Source of the DNA: Flavobacteriales bacterium
GTDB lineage: Bacteria; Bacteroidota; Bacteroidia; NORP154
DNA: 18,789 nucleotides
Reading direction: 5' to 3'
Assembly (NCBI GenBank): GCA_012965625.1
Contig: DTSC01000027.1
Span: 1-18,789, forward strand
Below the pieces are notes generated by a model, which was not told the DNA's origin, did no database searches, and saw only the letters and a list, made by a program, of their open reading frames with translations. Of the stretch, positions 7,117 through 14,742 are shown one piece after another. A program made the translations under genes and the position numbers. The number at the start of each line of letters is the position of its first letter. The stretch's first letter is position 1.

Positions 7117-8523
7117 ATGCAAAAGGTATTTTCCCTAAGCCTGCTCCTCTTCATTTCATTATTTGTTTTTGCGCAAACATATGTTCCTTCAGGTGTAGAT
7201 ACCATTACGGACTATGGGAACTACCACCCCCAGATTGAAATCGCCAATGATAATAACCCCATTTTGCTTTGGACCGATCAATTAACAAAAAGTGTTTTTA
7301 CTGCTAAATACAATGGTACAGACTTCAATACGCCTGTACAGCTTAATCCTGTGGGGCTACAAGTACAGTCTTATAATTGGAGTGGAGCAGACCTGGCAAT
7401 ATGGGGAGACAATGTGTATGTTGTCTTTAGGTCACATGGGTATGAAACCGGCCATGTTTACCTGGTCAAGTCAATTGACAATGGCAATACATTCGGTGAT
7501 ACGATCCGAGTAGATCATCTTGCCACAGGGTTTGGACAATATCCAGATGTTGCAGTATTTAATGATACGGTTTTTGTTACTTTCATGGACCATAATTCAT
7601 CAGGGTTGAATCCACAATATGTTGTTTCGCGCTCATTGGATGGAGGTGCGACGTTTCAAAGTGAGGTGGTGGCCGGTGAAATTATTGGAGATGAAGCCTG
7701 TGATTGTTGCCAACCTGAAATTGTGGTAAATGAACAATCTGTAATCCTGTTCTTCAGAAATAACAATACCAGCATAAGGGATATTAAAGCTACCGTTTCA
7801 TATGATAGAGGGGCCACTTTTACAAGCTGGTTTTCGGTAGATGATCATCAGTGGTACCTGAACTCATGCCCAAGTACCGGCCCAGATGCAATGGGCACGG
7901 AGGACAATAGAGTCCTGACTTCTTATAGAACTTATGAGAACAATGTAGCTACTGTATTTCTCAATGAGTATGATATTACACAGAATCTTTCGTTGACCCT
8001 GAAGCAGATTTCCTCAGGCATCAGTCCTAATCCAAACTATCCACAAATTGCCTATCAAAATGGAAATTTAGGCATGGTTTGGGAGGGTTTAGGGCAGAGC
8101 GTGGATGTCTTCTTTATTGCGTCCAATACAGGGATCAGTGGTCTAGATACTGTCAACACCCTGAACTTAACAAATACTATTGGACCGCAATCTAAGCCTG
8201 ATATTGTATTTGACGGCAGCCAATTTCATATTGTGTATGCAAATGGTTTTAATCTTGAATATTTGCAGGTCTCAGAACTAGTCAGCATTTCTGATAGCAA
8301 GCCTGACAATATGAACTTCGGAATCTTTCCAAACCCTTCCACAGGCATAATACATTTTGATGGAATGTTAAGCAGGTTAGAGGTTTATGATATCTATGGT
8401 AATTTAATAGGCACATTCTCTAATAAAACCATCGATATCTCTGGGGCAGCCAGTGGAATTTATTTTCTCAAGGCTACTGATGAACAAGGAAGATCATGGT
8501 CAAGGAAGTTAGTGAAACATTAG
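7117..8523 (+). CDS. Secreted Asp-box beta-propeller (sialidase-like fold) protein, type-A T9SS signal
   Basis: This is an exported protein with a sialidase-like beta-propeller. I chose ATG at 7117 over the in-frame TTG at 7111 because it begins a clean signal peptide (about 1-20, ending FVFAQ). Three Asp boxes of the form SxDxGxTF are visible: SIDNGNTF (119-126), SLDGGATF (173-180) and SYDRGATF (228-235). These are structural turns of the propeller and do not by themselves show sialidase activity. I do not see the catalytic Arg triad with confidence. A compact ACDCCQP motif (194-200) lies between blades two and three. The last 71 residues (398-468) form a type-A T9SS sorting domain, with FGIFPNPSTG and the closing GIYFLKA ... 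RKLVKH strand. Function is unknown; it may bind or degrade a glycan. It is apparently monocistronic. Confidence 0.85.
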   Translation: MQKVFSLSLLLFISLFVFAQTYVPSGVDTITDYGNYHPQIEIANDNNPILLWTDQLTKSVFTAKYNGTDFNTPVQLNPVGLQVQSYNWSGADLAIWGDNVYVVFRSHGYETGHVYLVKSIDNGNTFGDTIRVDHLATGFGQYPDVAVFNDTVFVTFMDHNSSGLNPQYVVSRSLDGGATFQSEVVAGEIIGDEACDCCQPEIVVNEQSVILFFRNNNTSIRDIKATVSYDRGATFTSWFSVDDHQWYLNSCPSTGPDAMGTEDNRVLTSYRTYENNVATVFLNEYDITQNLSLTLKQISSGISPNPNYPQIAYQNGNLGMVWEGLGQSVDVFFIASNTGISGLDTVNTLNLTNTIGPQSKPDIVFDGSQFHIVYANGFNLEYLQVSELVSISDSKPDNMNFGIFPNPSTGIIHFDGMLSRLEVYDIYGNLIGTFSNKTIDISGAASGIYFLKATDEQGRSWSRKLVKH

Positions 8524-8574
8524 TGTGCCTGCTTTTTCCGCCAATTTGATGAATGGGTCTTACACTAGATAAGC

Positions 8575-8607
8575 TTGCATTTTATTAAATAATTAATATT
8601 ACCTTTG
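8575..8607 (+). promoter_or_regulatory. rpsT promoter
   Basis: TTG at 8575-8577 and TACCTTTG at 8600-8607, 22 bases apart, fit the Bacteroidota consensus. The box continues as TTTGCA, the most typical form. The leader to the ATG at 8664 would be about 50 bases and AT-rich, with no Shine-Dalgarno sequence. Confidence 0.65.
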
Positions 8608-8663
8608 CATTCCTAAAATTTAACCCAAATAAGGGCAATATTTCTCAAGATATAACAAACATT

Positions 8664-8918
8664 ATGGCAAATCATAAGTCGTCAATAAAGAGAATCAGGT
8701 CAAATGAAGCCAAAAGAGTGTTGAACAAGTACCAGGCTAAAACGACAAGAAATGCAGTTTCGGCACTTAGAAAAAATACCAATAAGAAGGAAGCTGCGGA
8801 TGAGATGAAAAGAGTTAGCTCACTACTTGACAAGCTTGCTAAGCGAAATATTATTCATAAAAATAAAGCAGCTAACATTAAGTCAAGCTTGCAAAAACAA
8901 GTATCCAACCTTAAATAA
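8664..8918 (+). CDS. rpsT: 30S ribosomal protein S20
   Basis: This is a small-subunit ribosomal protein that binds the 16S rRNA 5' domain and helix 44 early in assembly. The 84-residue length, the start MANHKSSIKRIRSNEAKR and the very Lys/Arg-rich helical body match bacterial S20. The C-terminal segment KNKAANIKSSLQKQV fits the family's conserved Ala-x-x-Lys-Ser-x-Leu end. It has its own strong promoter and a terminator directly behind it, so it is a single-gene transcript, as S20 often is. The start is ordinary ATG, unlike the UUG used by E. coli rpsT in its autoregulation. Confidence 0.97.
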   Translation: MANHKSSIKRIRSNEAKRVLNKYQAKTTRNAVSALRKNTNKKEAADEMKRVSSLLDKLAKRNIIHKNKAANIKSSLQKQVSNLK

Positions 8919-8953
8919 GTTGAATTTGACCTCTTATAATTATTTTTAAGATG

Positions 8954-8985
8954 AAAAGTCTTTCCATGAGGAAAGGCTTTTTTTT
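8954..8985 (+). terminator. Rho-independent terminator of rpsT
   Basis: AAAAGTCTTTCC, loop ATGA, GGAAAGGCTTTT pair along twelve positions with one G-T pair, running into a T-rich tract. This is the strongest terminator in the window and isolates rpsT from radC. Confidence 0.85.
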
Positions 8986-9008
8986 ATTTCTTTTTTTGAT
9001 CTTTATCT

Positions 9009-9707
9009 ATGAGCAGTACACAACATAAGCTAACGATAAAAACATGGGCTCCAGCTGATCGTCCAAGAGAAAAGCTGTTGCTTAAAGGAAGGGTTTCCTT
9101 GAGTGATGCAGAATTGGTGGCAATCCTCATTGGGTCAGGCATAAGAAATAAATCGGCCGTTGAATTGTCGAGGGAAATACTGGGCAGTGTGAGCAATAAC
9201 CTAAATGAATTGGCCAAGTTATCAGTAAAAGATCTAAGCAAATTCAATGGAATAGGGGAGGCAAAAGCCATTAGCATAGCAGCAGCGTTGGAATTGGGAA
9301 GAAGAAGAAGGGAAACGGCGATATTAAAAAGAAAAATGGTAGGCTCGAGCAATGATGTTTTTGAATTATTTGGTCCGAGACTGGAAGACCTGGATCATGA
9401 AGAGTTCTGGATATTGCTGCTCAATAGGGCAAATTTGGTTATTGGCAAATATGAAATAAGCAAAGGAGGGGTGAGTGGCACTGTGGCTGATTCAAAAATC
9501 ATCTTTAAAACGGCGATAGAAAATCTGGCTTCTGCGATTATTTTATGTCATAATCACCCCTCAGGAAATTTAAAACCCAGTACTGCTGATTTAAAGCTTA
9601 CAGATAAATTAAAAAAGGCAGGCCAGCTGATGGAGATCCCTGTGCTGGATCATATCATTATTTCTGAAAACGGCTATTTTAGTATGGCAGATGAAGGTTT
9701 GATATAA
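9009..9707 (+). CDS. radC: RadC family JAB-domain protein
   Basis: This is a RadC/YeeS-type protein of the JAB/MPN metalloprotease fold. The name comes from an old link to DNA repair that was later withdrawn; the true role is unsettled. The N-terminal half has the conserved ADRPREKL motif (16-23), LSDAELVAILIGSG (31-44) and a helix-hairpin-helix-like FNGIGEAKA (79-87). The JAB metal site is intact: HNHPSG with H181 and H183, S185, then D194 in STAD. E131-E132 sits in the upstream EEFW strand, as expected for the catalytic Glu. The 232-residue length is normal for a chromosomal full-length RadC; there are no phage or anti-restriction neighbours. It sits between the rpsT terminator and wecB. 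Confidence 0.95.
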   Translation: MSSTQHKLTIKTWAPADRPREKLLLKGRVSLSDAELVAILIGSGIRNKSAVELSREILGSVSNNLNELAKLSVKDLSKFNGIGEAKAISIAAALELGRRRRETAILKRKMVGSSNDVFELFGPRLEDLDHEEFWILLLNRANLVIGKYEISKGGVSGTVADSKIIFKTAIENLASAIILCHNHPSGNLKPSTADLKLTDKLKKAGQLMEIPVLDHIIISENGYFSMADEGLI

Positions 9708-9725
9708 AATTCATACAATATCTTA

Positions 9726-9754
9726 TTGCCATATCGTTCTAATAGCTAATTTCG
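9726..9754 (+). promoter_or_regulatory. Possible wecB promoter next to the start codon
   Basis: TTG (9726-9728), 18 bases, then TAATTTCG (9747-9754) matches the Bacteroidota promoter with one mismatch in the -7 box (TTCG for TTTG). It ends three bases before the ATG at 9758, the same geometry as at 327-334 and 7106-7113. Confidence 0.35.
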
Positions 9755-9757
9755 CAC

Positions 9758-10912
9758 ATGATAAAAATTCTCACCATTATCGGAGCCAGGCCTCAGTTTA
9801 TCAAAGCTGCTGCCATCAGCAGGGCGATTAATCTGGCATTTTCTGATAGGATCAAGGAAAAGCTACTGCATACTGGTCAGCATTACGACAACAATATGTC
9901 GGGGATCTTTTTTGATGAAATGAAAATCCCTAAGCCTGACTATAACCTGAAGGTAGGTTCCGGATCACACGGAAAACAAACAGCGGCTATGATAGATGGC
10001 CTTGAGAAGGTCTTTTTAAAAGAAAAGCCTAATGGTGTTGTGGTCTATGGAGACACAAACTCAACTTTGGCAGCAGCCGTGGCAGCATCAAAACTGCATA
10101 TTCCGATCATACATATTGAAGCTGGATTGCGAAGTTTTAATAAGAAGATGCCTGAAGAGATCAACAGGATCTTATGTGATCATGTTTCAACCTTATTGTT
10201 TACACCTACGGAAGCTGGATATTATAATTTAATTGGAGAGGGGTTTAGAGAGGGCAATGAGCAGCCATTCACAGCTGATAATCCTAAATTTTATCATTGT
10301 GGAGATGTTATGTATGATAATTGTCTTCACTTTTCAAGGTTAGCTGAAGCAGGCTCTTCTCTCCTTGATGATAATGGAATAAAAAATGGCAAGTTTGTCC
10401 TGGTGACAATCCATCGTGACAATAATACTGATGAACCTAAACGCCTTACTTCATTGTTTCGTGCGATAGATACAATATCAAAAGAAAATGAGATGCAAAT
10501 TGTTCTCCCATTGCATCCTAGAACATCCAAGCTGTTAAAGAAGAATTTAGATAAAACTGTTTATAAATCTATAGTAGGAAATGAGCTGATAAAACTAATA
10601 CCTGCTGTTTCATATCTGGATATGATTGCTTTGGAAAAGGGTGCCAGCCTGATCATGACAGACTCTGGTGGTGTTCAGAAAGAAGCTTACTTCTTTAAAA
10701 AGCCCTGCATTATTTTTCGAGCTCAAACCGAATGGGTAGAGCTGGTGGAAAATGGCAATGCGATTTTGGTTGACGCTGATTATGACAGAATAATCGAGGG
10801 CTATAATACCCTAATGGCCAAAACTGATTTTACTTATCCTGCGTTGTTTGGTGATGGAAAATCAGCGATGTTTATCTGTGAGGAAATTGTCAAAAACCTG
10901 TCGTTAAATTAA
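9758..10912 (+). CDS. wecB: UDP-N-acetylglucosamine 2-epimerase (non-hydrolysing)
   Basis: This is a cytoplasmic enzyme that interconverts UDP-GlcNAc and UDP-ManNAc, supplying ManNAc units for surface polysaccharides. The GT-B-fold motifs are in order: IGARPQFIKAA (8-18), TGQHYD (39-44), GDTNSTLAAA (98-107) with D99, HIEAGLRS (119-126) with E121, PEEINRILCDH (132-142), a TIHRDNN loop near residue 217, and TDSGGVQKEA near 301-310, which closes on the nucleotide. The 384-residue length fits the non-hydrolysing class rather than the longer hydrolysing NeuC/GNE type. The ATG at 9758 opens directly with the first beta strand. A deacetylase-family gene starts 7 to 31 bases downstream and is probably co-transcribed, so I infer both act on the same amino-sugar glycan. 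Confidence 0.95.
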   Translation: MIKILTIIGARPQFIKAAAISRAINLAFSDRIKEKLLHTGQHYDNNMSGIFFDEMKIPKPDYNLKVGSGSHGKQTAAMIDGLEKVFLKEKPNGVVVYGDTNSTLAAAVAASKLHIPIIHIEAGLRSFNKKMPEEINRILCDHVSTLLFTPTEAGYYNLIGEGFREGNEQPFTADNPKFYHCGDVMYDNCLHFSRLAEAGSSLLDDNGIKNGKFVLVTIHRDNNTDEPKRLTSLFRAIDTISKENEMQIVLPLHPRTSKLLKKNLDKTVYKSIVGNELIKLIPAVSYLDMIALEKGASLIMTDSGGVQKEAYFFKKPCIIFRAQTEWVELVENGNAILVDADYDRIIEGYNTLMAKTDFTYPALFGDGKSAMFICEEIVKNLSLN

Positions 10913-10943
10913 TGCGTTTATGACCCTTCTCAGGTCTCAGCAA

Positions 10944-12242
10944 ATGGTAACAGTTTATTGCAACGAAATTACTTCCAGGGTATCATTTACCTTTAACCTT
11001 ATTTTTAATAGAATTCTTGGTGTTGAGGTTTCTGTTATCAGTGATCAACAGAACTTTGAGAATGTCAAGGGACCAAAGTTTGTGTATGGCGATAATGCAG
11101 ATGATGGAGTACTGATTCTGAAACCATTTGGCCTTTTGAGTTCTGAAGGCATTAATGAACAAAGTTTATTTGTGGAGGAATATGAAGGAACTCCCTGTTT
11201 CTTTGGTGTAGAAGTGCCTTCTGCAATGCCTTTTGATCCATTTTCTGCTTCATTTTATCTGGTTTCCAGATATGAGGAGTACTTGCCACATAAGAAAGAT
11301 TCAAAAGGCAGATTTGAGGCCAGTCAAAGTGTAGCTTTTCAAAATGGGTTCTTGAGGAAGCCAATTGTTCAGATATGGGCATTGAAAATAGCGAAGATTA
11401 TAAAATCCAGGTTTTCTGAGTTTAATTATTTCCCTCCTGATTTTTCTTTTATCAACACCATAGATATTGATAATGCGTTTGCCTATAAGGGAAAAGGTTT
11501 ATGGAGATCTTTGGGTGGCATGGCTAAGGATGTAGTAACTTTCAAAGCTAATGAATTCTTTATGCGTTTAAGCGTCCTGGTTTTTGGTGCAGATGATCCT
11601 TATGATACCTATAAAATGATGGGACAGCTGGCTAAAGAATCTAAGGTGGAGACAATATGCTTCCTGCTTCAGGGGAATTATGGCAAGTATGATAAAAACT
11701 TAAAGCACACAAATCACCATCAGATCTCCACCATAAAAAACTTAGCTGAATTTTCCGACATCGGTATTCACCCTTCTTTTGCTTCTAATAAAAATCATAA
11801 GCTCTTGGCTGCTGAGAAGAGGCGACTTGAAGATATTGTTCAGCTTTCAATTACAAAAAGCAGGCAGCATTACCTGATCATGTCATTTCCGGAAACTTAC
11901 CAGCATCTGATAGAAAATGGTATTACAGATGATTATTCTATGGGTTATGTTGGTGAGCCTGGTTTCAGGGCAGGAATAAGCATCCCATTCCCTTTTTATA
12001 ATTTGCTAGATGAAAAAGAAACAGCATTGATGGTACATCCTTTTGCATTTATGGACAGGGGTTTGAAAGATTATTTGAATCTCAGTCCATTAGAGGCGAA
12101 AGAAATAATAAATGAGGTGATGCTAGAGGTAAAAGCACTTGGAGGACAGCTATGCTCAGTTTGGCACAATGAGTCTCTAAATGAAAAGGGTGAATGGTAT
12201 GGTTGGTTGGCTGTTTACAGGTACTTAGTCGCCACTTCCTGA
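10944..12242 (+). CDS. Polysaccharide-deacetylase-family protein
   Basis: This is a putative carbohydrate esterase of the NodB-like type found in Bacteroidota. I chose ATG at 10944 (MVTVYCNEITSRVSFTFNLIF), where the conserved N-terminal domain begins. ATG at 10920 would add eight unrelated residues. Residues 1-165 form the Bacteroidota-specific N-terminal domain, with SFYLVSRYEEY at 103-113. The deacetylase part starts near 168: FINTIDIDNAFAYKG (169-183) holds the Asp-Asp motif, and DIGIHPSFASN (272-282) the His of the HxS-like metal motif. A later MVHPFAFMD segment and the SVWHN strand near the end also fit. No signal peptide or TM segment is evident, so it may act in the cytoplasm on nucleotide- or lipid-linked sugar. 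It follows wecB closely. The substrate is not known. Confidence 0.82.
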   Translation: MVTVYCNEITSRVSFTFNLIFNRILGVEVSVISDQQNFENVKGPKFVYGDNADDGVLILKPFGLLSSEGINEQSLFVEEYEGTPCFFGVEVPSAMPFDPFSASFYLVSRYEEYLPHKKDSKGRFEASQSVAFQNGFLRKPIVQIWALKIAKIIKSRFSEFNYFPPDFSFINTIDIDNAFAYKGKGLWRSLGGMAKDVVTFKANEFFMRLSVLVFGADDPYDTYKMMGQLAKESKVETICFLLQGNYGKYDKNLKHTNHHQISTIKNLAEFSDIGIHPSFASNKNHKLLAAEKRRLEDIVQLSITKSRQHYLIMSFPETYQHLIENGITDDYSMGYVGEPGFRAGISIPFPFYNLLDEKETALMVHPFAFMDRGLKDYLNLSPLEAKEIINEVMLEVKALGGQLCSVWHNESLNEKGEWYGWLAVYRYLVATS

Positions 12243-12258
12243 TAAAATCTGAAGCGGT

Positions 12259-13002
12259 TTATTGATTGGGTTTTTTTGGATTCTGCTTTTCTGAACCATC
12301 ATATCGGTCATTTAATATTGAAGGACTAATATTTTGTCCATTGAGATGGCCATTGTTTTCCCCATTTCTTTTTATCCTATTTTGTACCAAAACTTTCTTT
12401 CCATTGGGTTTTTGGGTTACAATTGCTTTATCGCTAACATTGGTCTCTTTTAGGAAATTTAAACGATCTGCTGTAGCTTTTACAACCATCGCATATTCCT
12501 CGTCATTTAACTTAACTCCGAAGTCTGTCATTTCCTGGCCAGAAACAATTCGCAACATTCCTTTGGAACGCATTTTTAACCAACTCCATGTATCTGCACG
12601 ATTGACATAAAGCTCTGACATGTTGTTAAATTTTATGGTTTTGGATTTTCCAGTGAACAGCCCATAGCTTCGATTTACGTCTAAGGCATTGCCTTGAAAA
12701 CGGATCAGCTCCTCACCAAAATGATGCCAGAGCCAAAACTTTACGAATATTACTAGTGCAATACAACCTATGCATAGAACTACAGAACTTGCTACAGTTA
12801 AATTAATTGTGGAGTTGGAGATTAAAACAGCAAACGCTACCTGGATTAGAAAGGCCATGCTCAGTAATAAGGTGAGCGAATTATTGCCAAGAAAGAAAGG
12901 GTTTGATTTAATGCAAATGCGAAGATATTCAACCTTCTCAGAAACACTTATCCTGGTAATAATTGCTTCATCGCTTCCTTTCCTCTCTAACAATTGTTCC
13001 AT
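12259..13002 (-). CDS. Unknown two-TM membrane protein with PH-like soluble part
   Basis: I do not recognise this 247-residue protein by name. It has a 40-residue polar N-terminus, two hydrophobic helices (about 41-62 and 68-92), then an alternating beta-rich segment (about 93-183) rich in aromatic and basic residues (FGEELIRFQGNALDVNRSYG, ELYVNRADTWSWL, GMLRIVSG), and a helix (DEEYAMVVKATADRL). Two TM helices plus such a fold resemble bacterial PH (bPH/DUF304-like) membrane proteins; this is inference. The last 60 residues are hydrophilic, Asn/Lys/Gly-rich and probably disordered. It is convergent with the deacetylase gene (16 bases between stops) and has its own promoter box. Confidence 0.75.
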   Translation of the reverse strand: MEQLLERKGSDEAIITRISVSEKVEYLRICIKSNPFFLGNNSLTLLLSMAFLIQVAFAVLISNSTINLTVASSVVLCIGCIALVIFVKFWLWHHFGEELIRFQGNALDVNRSYGLFTGKSKTIKFNNMSELYVNRADTWSWLKMRSKGMLRIVSGQEMTDFGVKLNDEEYAMVVKATADRLNFLKETNVSDKAIVTQKPNGKKVLVQNRIKRNGENNGHLNGQNISPSILNDRYDGSEKQNPKKPNQ

Positions 13003-13049
13003 ATTTCCTTCGCTAAATCCAAGAGTTAACTTGGCTCATTATTCAATTG

Positions 13050-13057
13050 CAAAATTA
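13050..13057 (-). promoter_or_regulatory. -7 promoter box of the PH-like membrane protein gene
   Basis: Read on the minus strand this is TAATTTTG, an exact TAnnTTTG match, 47 bases before the ATG at 13002. No good -33 element is visible. The rest of the 247-base gap (13003-13249) is AT-rich and holds no gene. Confidence 0.4.
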
Positions 13058-13249
13058 CGACGACAAGCTGTTTTGTCTATTATAATATTAAAAAGTTATT
13101 AACATCTCAATTTTAAAATCTATGATCATCAAAAAACTAAAAAAGCTGCTAGTTGCTCTTTAGAGCATTGATCACTAAAGCTCAGGTTTTCAGGTGGTTA
13201 GTCTAATTAAATTTGAGATAAATTGAAGAACATTAATTTTCCCCAAATA

Positions 13250-14371
13250 TTATTCTATACTAATGCCATATGAGGCCAACATTTTATTAAAGATGGCTGT
13301 ATTCTGATATATGCCAGAGAAAATTTCAGCTCCGGGGCCGAAAGCAAATACAGGTACCATGGTGGCAGTATGGTAATCTGTAGTAAAAGCACCATCGACA
13401 GTTCCTGCGGCACGATCTCCGCCATTGATTGCATATCCGCCGGTCTCATGGTCAGCGGTGATGATAACCAGTGTTTCTCCATTTTTTTCGGCAAAGTCAA
13501 GAACCGCCCCAATTGTATTATCAAAATCGATCATCTCGCTAATAATGTAATCTGATTCATTGGCGTGTCCCCCCCAATCAATTTGTGAGCCCTCTACCAT
13601 CAGGAAAAACCCTTTATCACCCATGACTAAAAGATTGATGGCGGCCTTCGTTGCCCTGGTTAGAACATCTCCCCTTCCTTCAGACATTTTTACAGGATGA
13701 TCATCAGCAATAAATCCGGCGAGTTTTCCATCCCCAACCGCTTCAACTTCTTCAATTCCCGTTGCGATATGATATCCCTTCTCTTCTAGTTGTTTTAAGA
13801 GGTTTTGCTGGTCTTCTCTTTGGGTAAAATGAGTTTTTCCCCCTCCTATAAATACATCAATATCTGTATTTAAAAAGTCTGCTGCAATTTCCTGGTCCAT
13901 AAACCTGCTTTTCTGATGTGCAATAAAAGAGGCTGGAGTGGCATGAGTGATAGATGCAGTGGCAACCAATCCAGTGGCAATATTATGGGTTTCAACGATT
14001 TCAATGATGTTTTTTAATGGTAATGTATCTGTACCTACACCGATAGCTCCATTATAGGTTTTAACGCCTGTGGAAAAGGCCGTTGCGCCTGCAGCCGAAT
14101 CAGTAATAATATTATCGGCAGATTCGGTTTTAGATAATCCAATAATGGGACATCGTTCCAGGTTCAAATTGTCTTTTTTTGCGATCATGCCAGCAGTTAT
14201 CTGGGTTAATCCCATCCCATCACCAATCATAAAAATGATATTTTTTGGCTTAACCTTTGGTTGCTGCTCAGGCGTTTCAATAGTATTTTCAGGCTCTTCA
14301 CTTTTTACATCCTGATTGCAGGAGCCAAACCCATATGAGCCGACAATTAATAGTAAATAAATTGATTTCAT
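13250..14371 (-). CDS. Alkaline phosphatase, lipoprotein
   Basis: This is a PhoA-type alkaline phosphatase that hydrolyses phosphate monoesters outside the inner membrane. I chose the ATG at 14371 rather than 14416 because it opens a lipoprotein signal (MKSIYLLLIVGSYGFGSC) with lipobox Cys18. It also overlaps the crcB stop as TAATG. All catalytic and metal positions of the family are seen: D51 in MIGDGMG, nucleophile S92 in DSAAGATA, H143-T145 in ITHAT, E260 and D265/H269 in VEGSQIDWGGH, D307-H308 in ADHETGG, and H334 in TDYHTAT. The 373 residues fit the short PhoA class. It is the last gene of the hpt-adk-obg-PAP2-crcB block and is presumably translated by coupling to crcB. Substrate range is not readable from sequence. 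Confidence 0.93.
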   Translation of the reverse strand: MKSIYLLLIVGSYGFGSCNQDVKSEEPENTIETPEQQPKVKPKNIIFMIGDGMGLTQITAGMIAKKDNLNLERCPIIGLSKTESADNIITDSAAGATAFSTGVKTYNGAIGVGTDTLPLKNIIEIVETHNIATGLVATASITHATPASFIAHQKSRFMDQEIAADFLNTDIDVFIGGGKTHFTQREDQQNLLKQLEEKGYHIATGIEEVEAVGDGKLAGFIADDHPVKMSEGRGDVLTRATKAAINLLVMGDKGFFLMVEGSQIDWGGHANESDYIISEMIDFDNTIGAVLDFAEKNGETLVIITADHETGGYAINGGDRAAGTVDGAFTTDYHTATMVPVFAFGPGAEIFSGIYQNTAIFNKMLASYGISIE

Positions 14372-14742
14372 TATACGATCACTTTTTTTGTTAGAATAAA
14401 AATGATACCAATACATAGCAACAAGCTGACCAAAACATTGGCCAGTGCATAATAATGGTTTCCAGATTTGATGAGCTCAATTGTTTCATAGCTGAATGTT
14501 GAGAATGTGCTAAATCCACCACAAAATCCAAGTACTAACAATGATTCCAGCATTTTGTTATCAAACAGCCTTTCTTTATACCAGATCAAGAAAATGCCAA
14601 GGGCAACGCACGCCAAGATATTTGAGGCTAAGGTGCCAATGGGGAATAAAGACTTATTATAGCCCATGGATAAATAAGATACTCCATATCTTGCCAGGCT
14701 ACCAAGTCCGCCCCCAATAAAAACGGCTATTATGTTAGTCAT
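14371..14742 (-). CDS. crcB: Fluoride exporter FluC/CrcB
   Basis: This is a small four-helix inner-membrane fluoride channel that works as a dual-topology dimer and lowers cytoplasmic fluoride. Family motifs are clear: GGGLGSLARY (10-19), GTLASN (36-41) with the conserved Asn41, and GFCGGFSTFSTFS (72-84), which carries the pore Phe/Ser/Thr track and the Na+-site turn. The 123-residue length is typical, and there is a single copy here, consistent with a homodimer. It overlaps the PAP2 gene by eight bases upstream and the alkaline phosphatase gene by one base (TAATG) downstream, which suggests translational coupling on both sides. I see no fluoride riboswitch, as no leader space exists. Confidence 0.95.
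   Translation of the reverse strand: MTNIIAVFIGGGLGSLARYGVSYLSMGYNKSLFPIGTLASNILACVALGIFLIWYKERLFDNKMLESLLVLGFCGGFSTFSTFSYETIELIKSGNHYYALANVLVSLLLCIGIIFILTKKVIV

Noticed and set aside
8521..8567. TAGTGT/ACACTA inverted repeat after the Asp-box gene
   Set aside because: The loop of 35 bases and lack of a T-tract make it likely chance.
9009..9707. radC as sign of a mobile element
   Set aside because: Full length, in a housekeeping setting between rpsT and wecB, with no integrase, toxin or phage genes nearby.
10920..10943. Earlier ATG of the deacetylase-family gene
   Set aside because: Adds eight residues outside the conserved start; the ATG at 10944 begins the recognisable domain.
13158..13180. 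CTTTAG/CTAAAG hairpin after the alkaline phosphatase gene
   Set aside because: Six pairs with an 11-base loop, weakly extended, and no T-tract directly behind it on the minus strand; too weak to call a terminator.
14372..14416. Earlier ATG of the alkaline phosphatase gene
   Set aside because: The 15-residue extension is polar and would bury the lipoprotein signal; the ATG at 14371 is coupled to the crcB stop.
14371..14742. Fluoride riboswitch before crcB
   Set aside because: crcB starts inside the PAP2 gene, so there is no leader to hold one; I also see no such motif before hpt.
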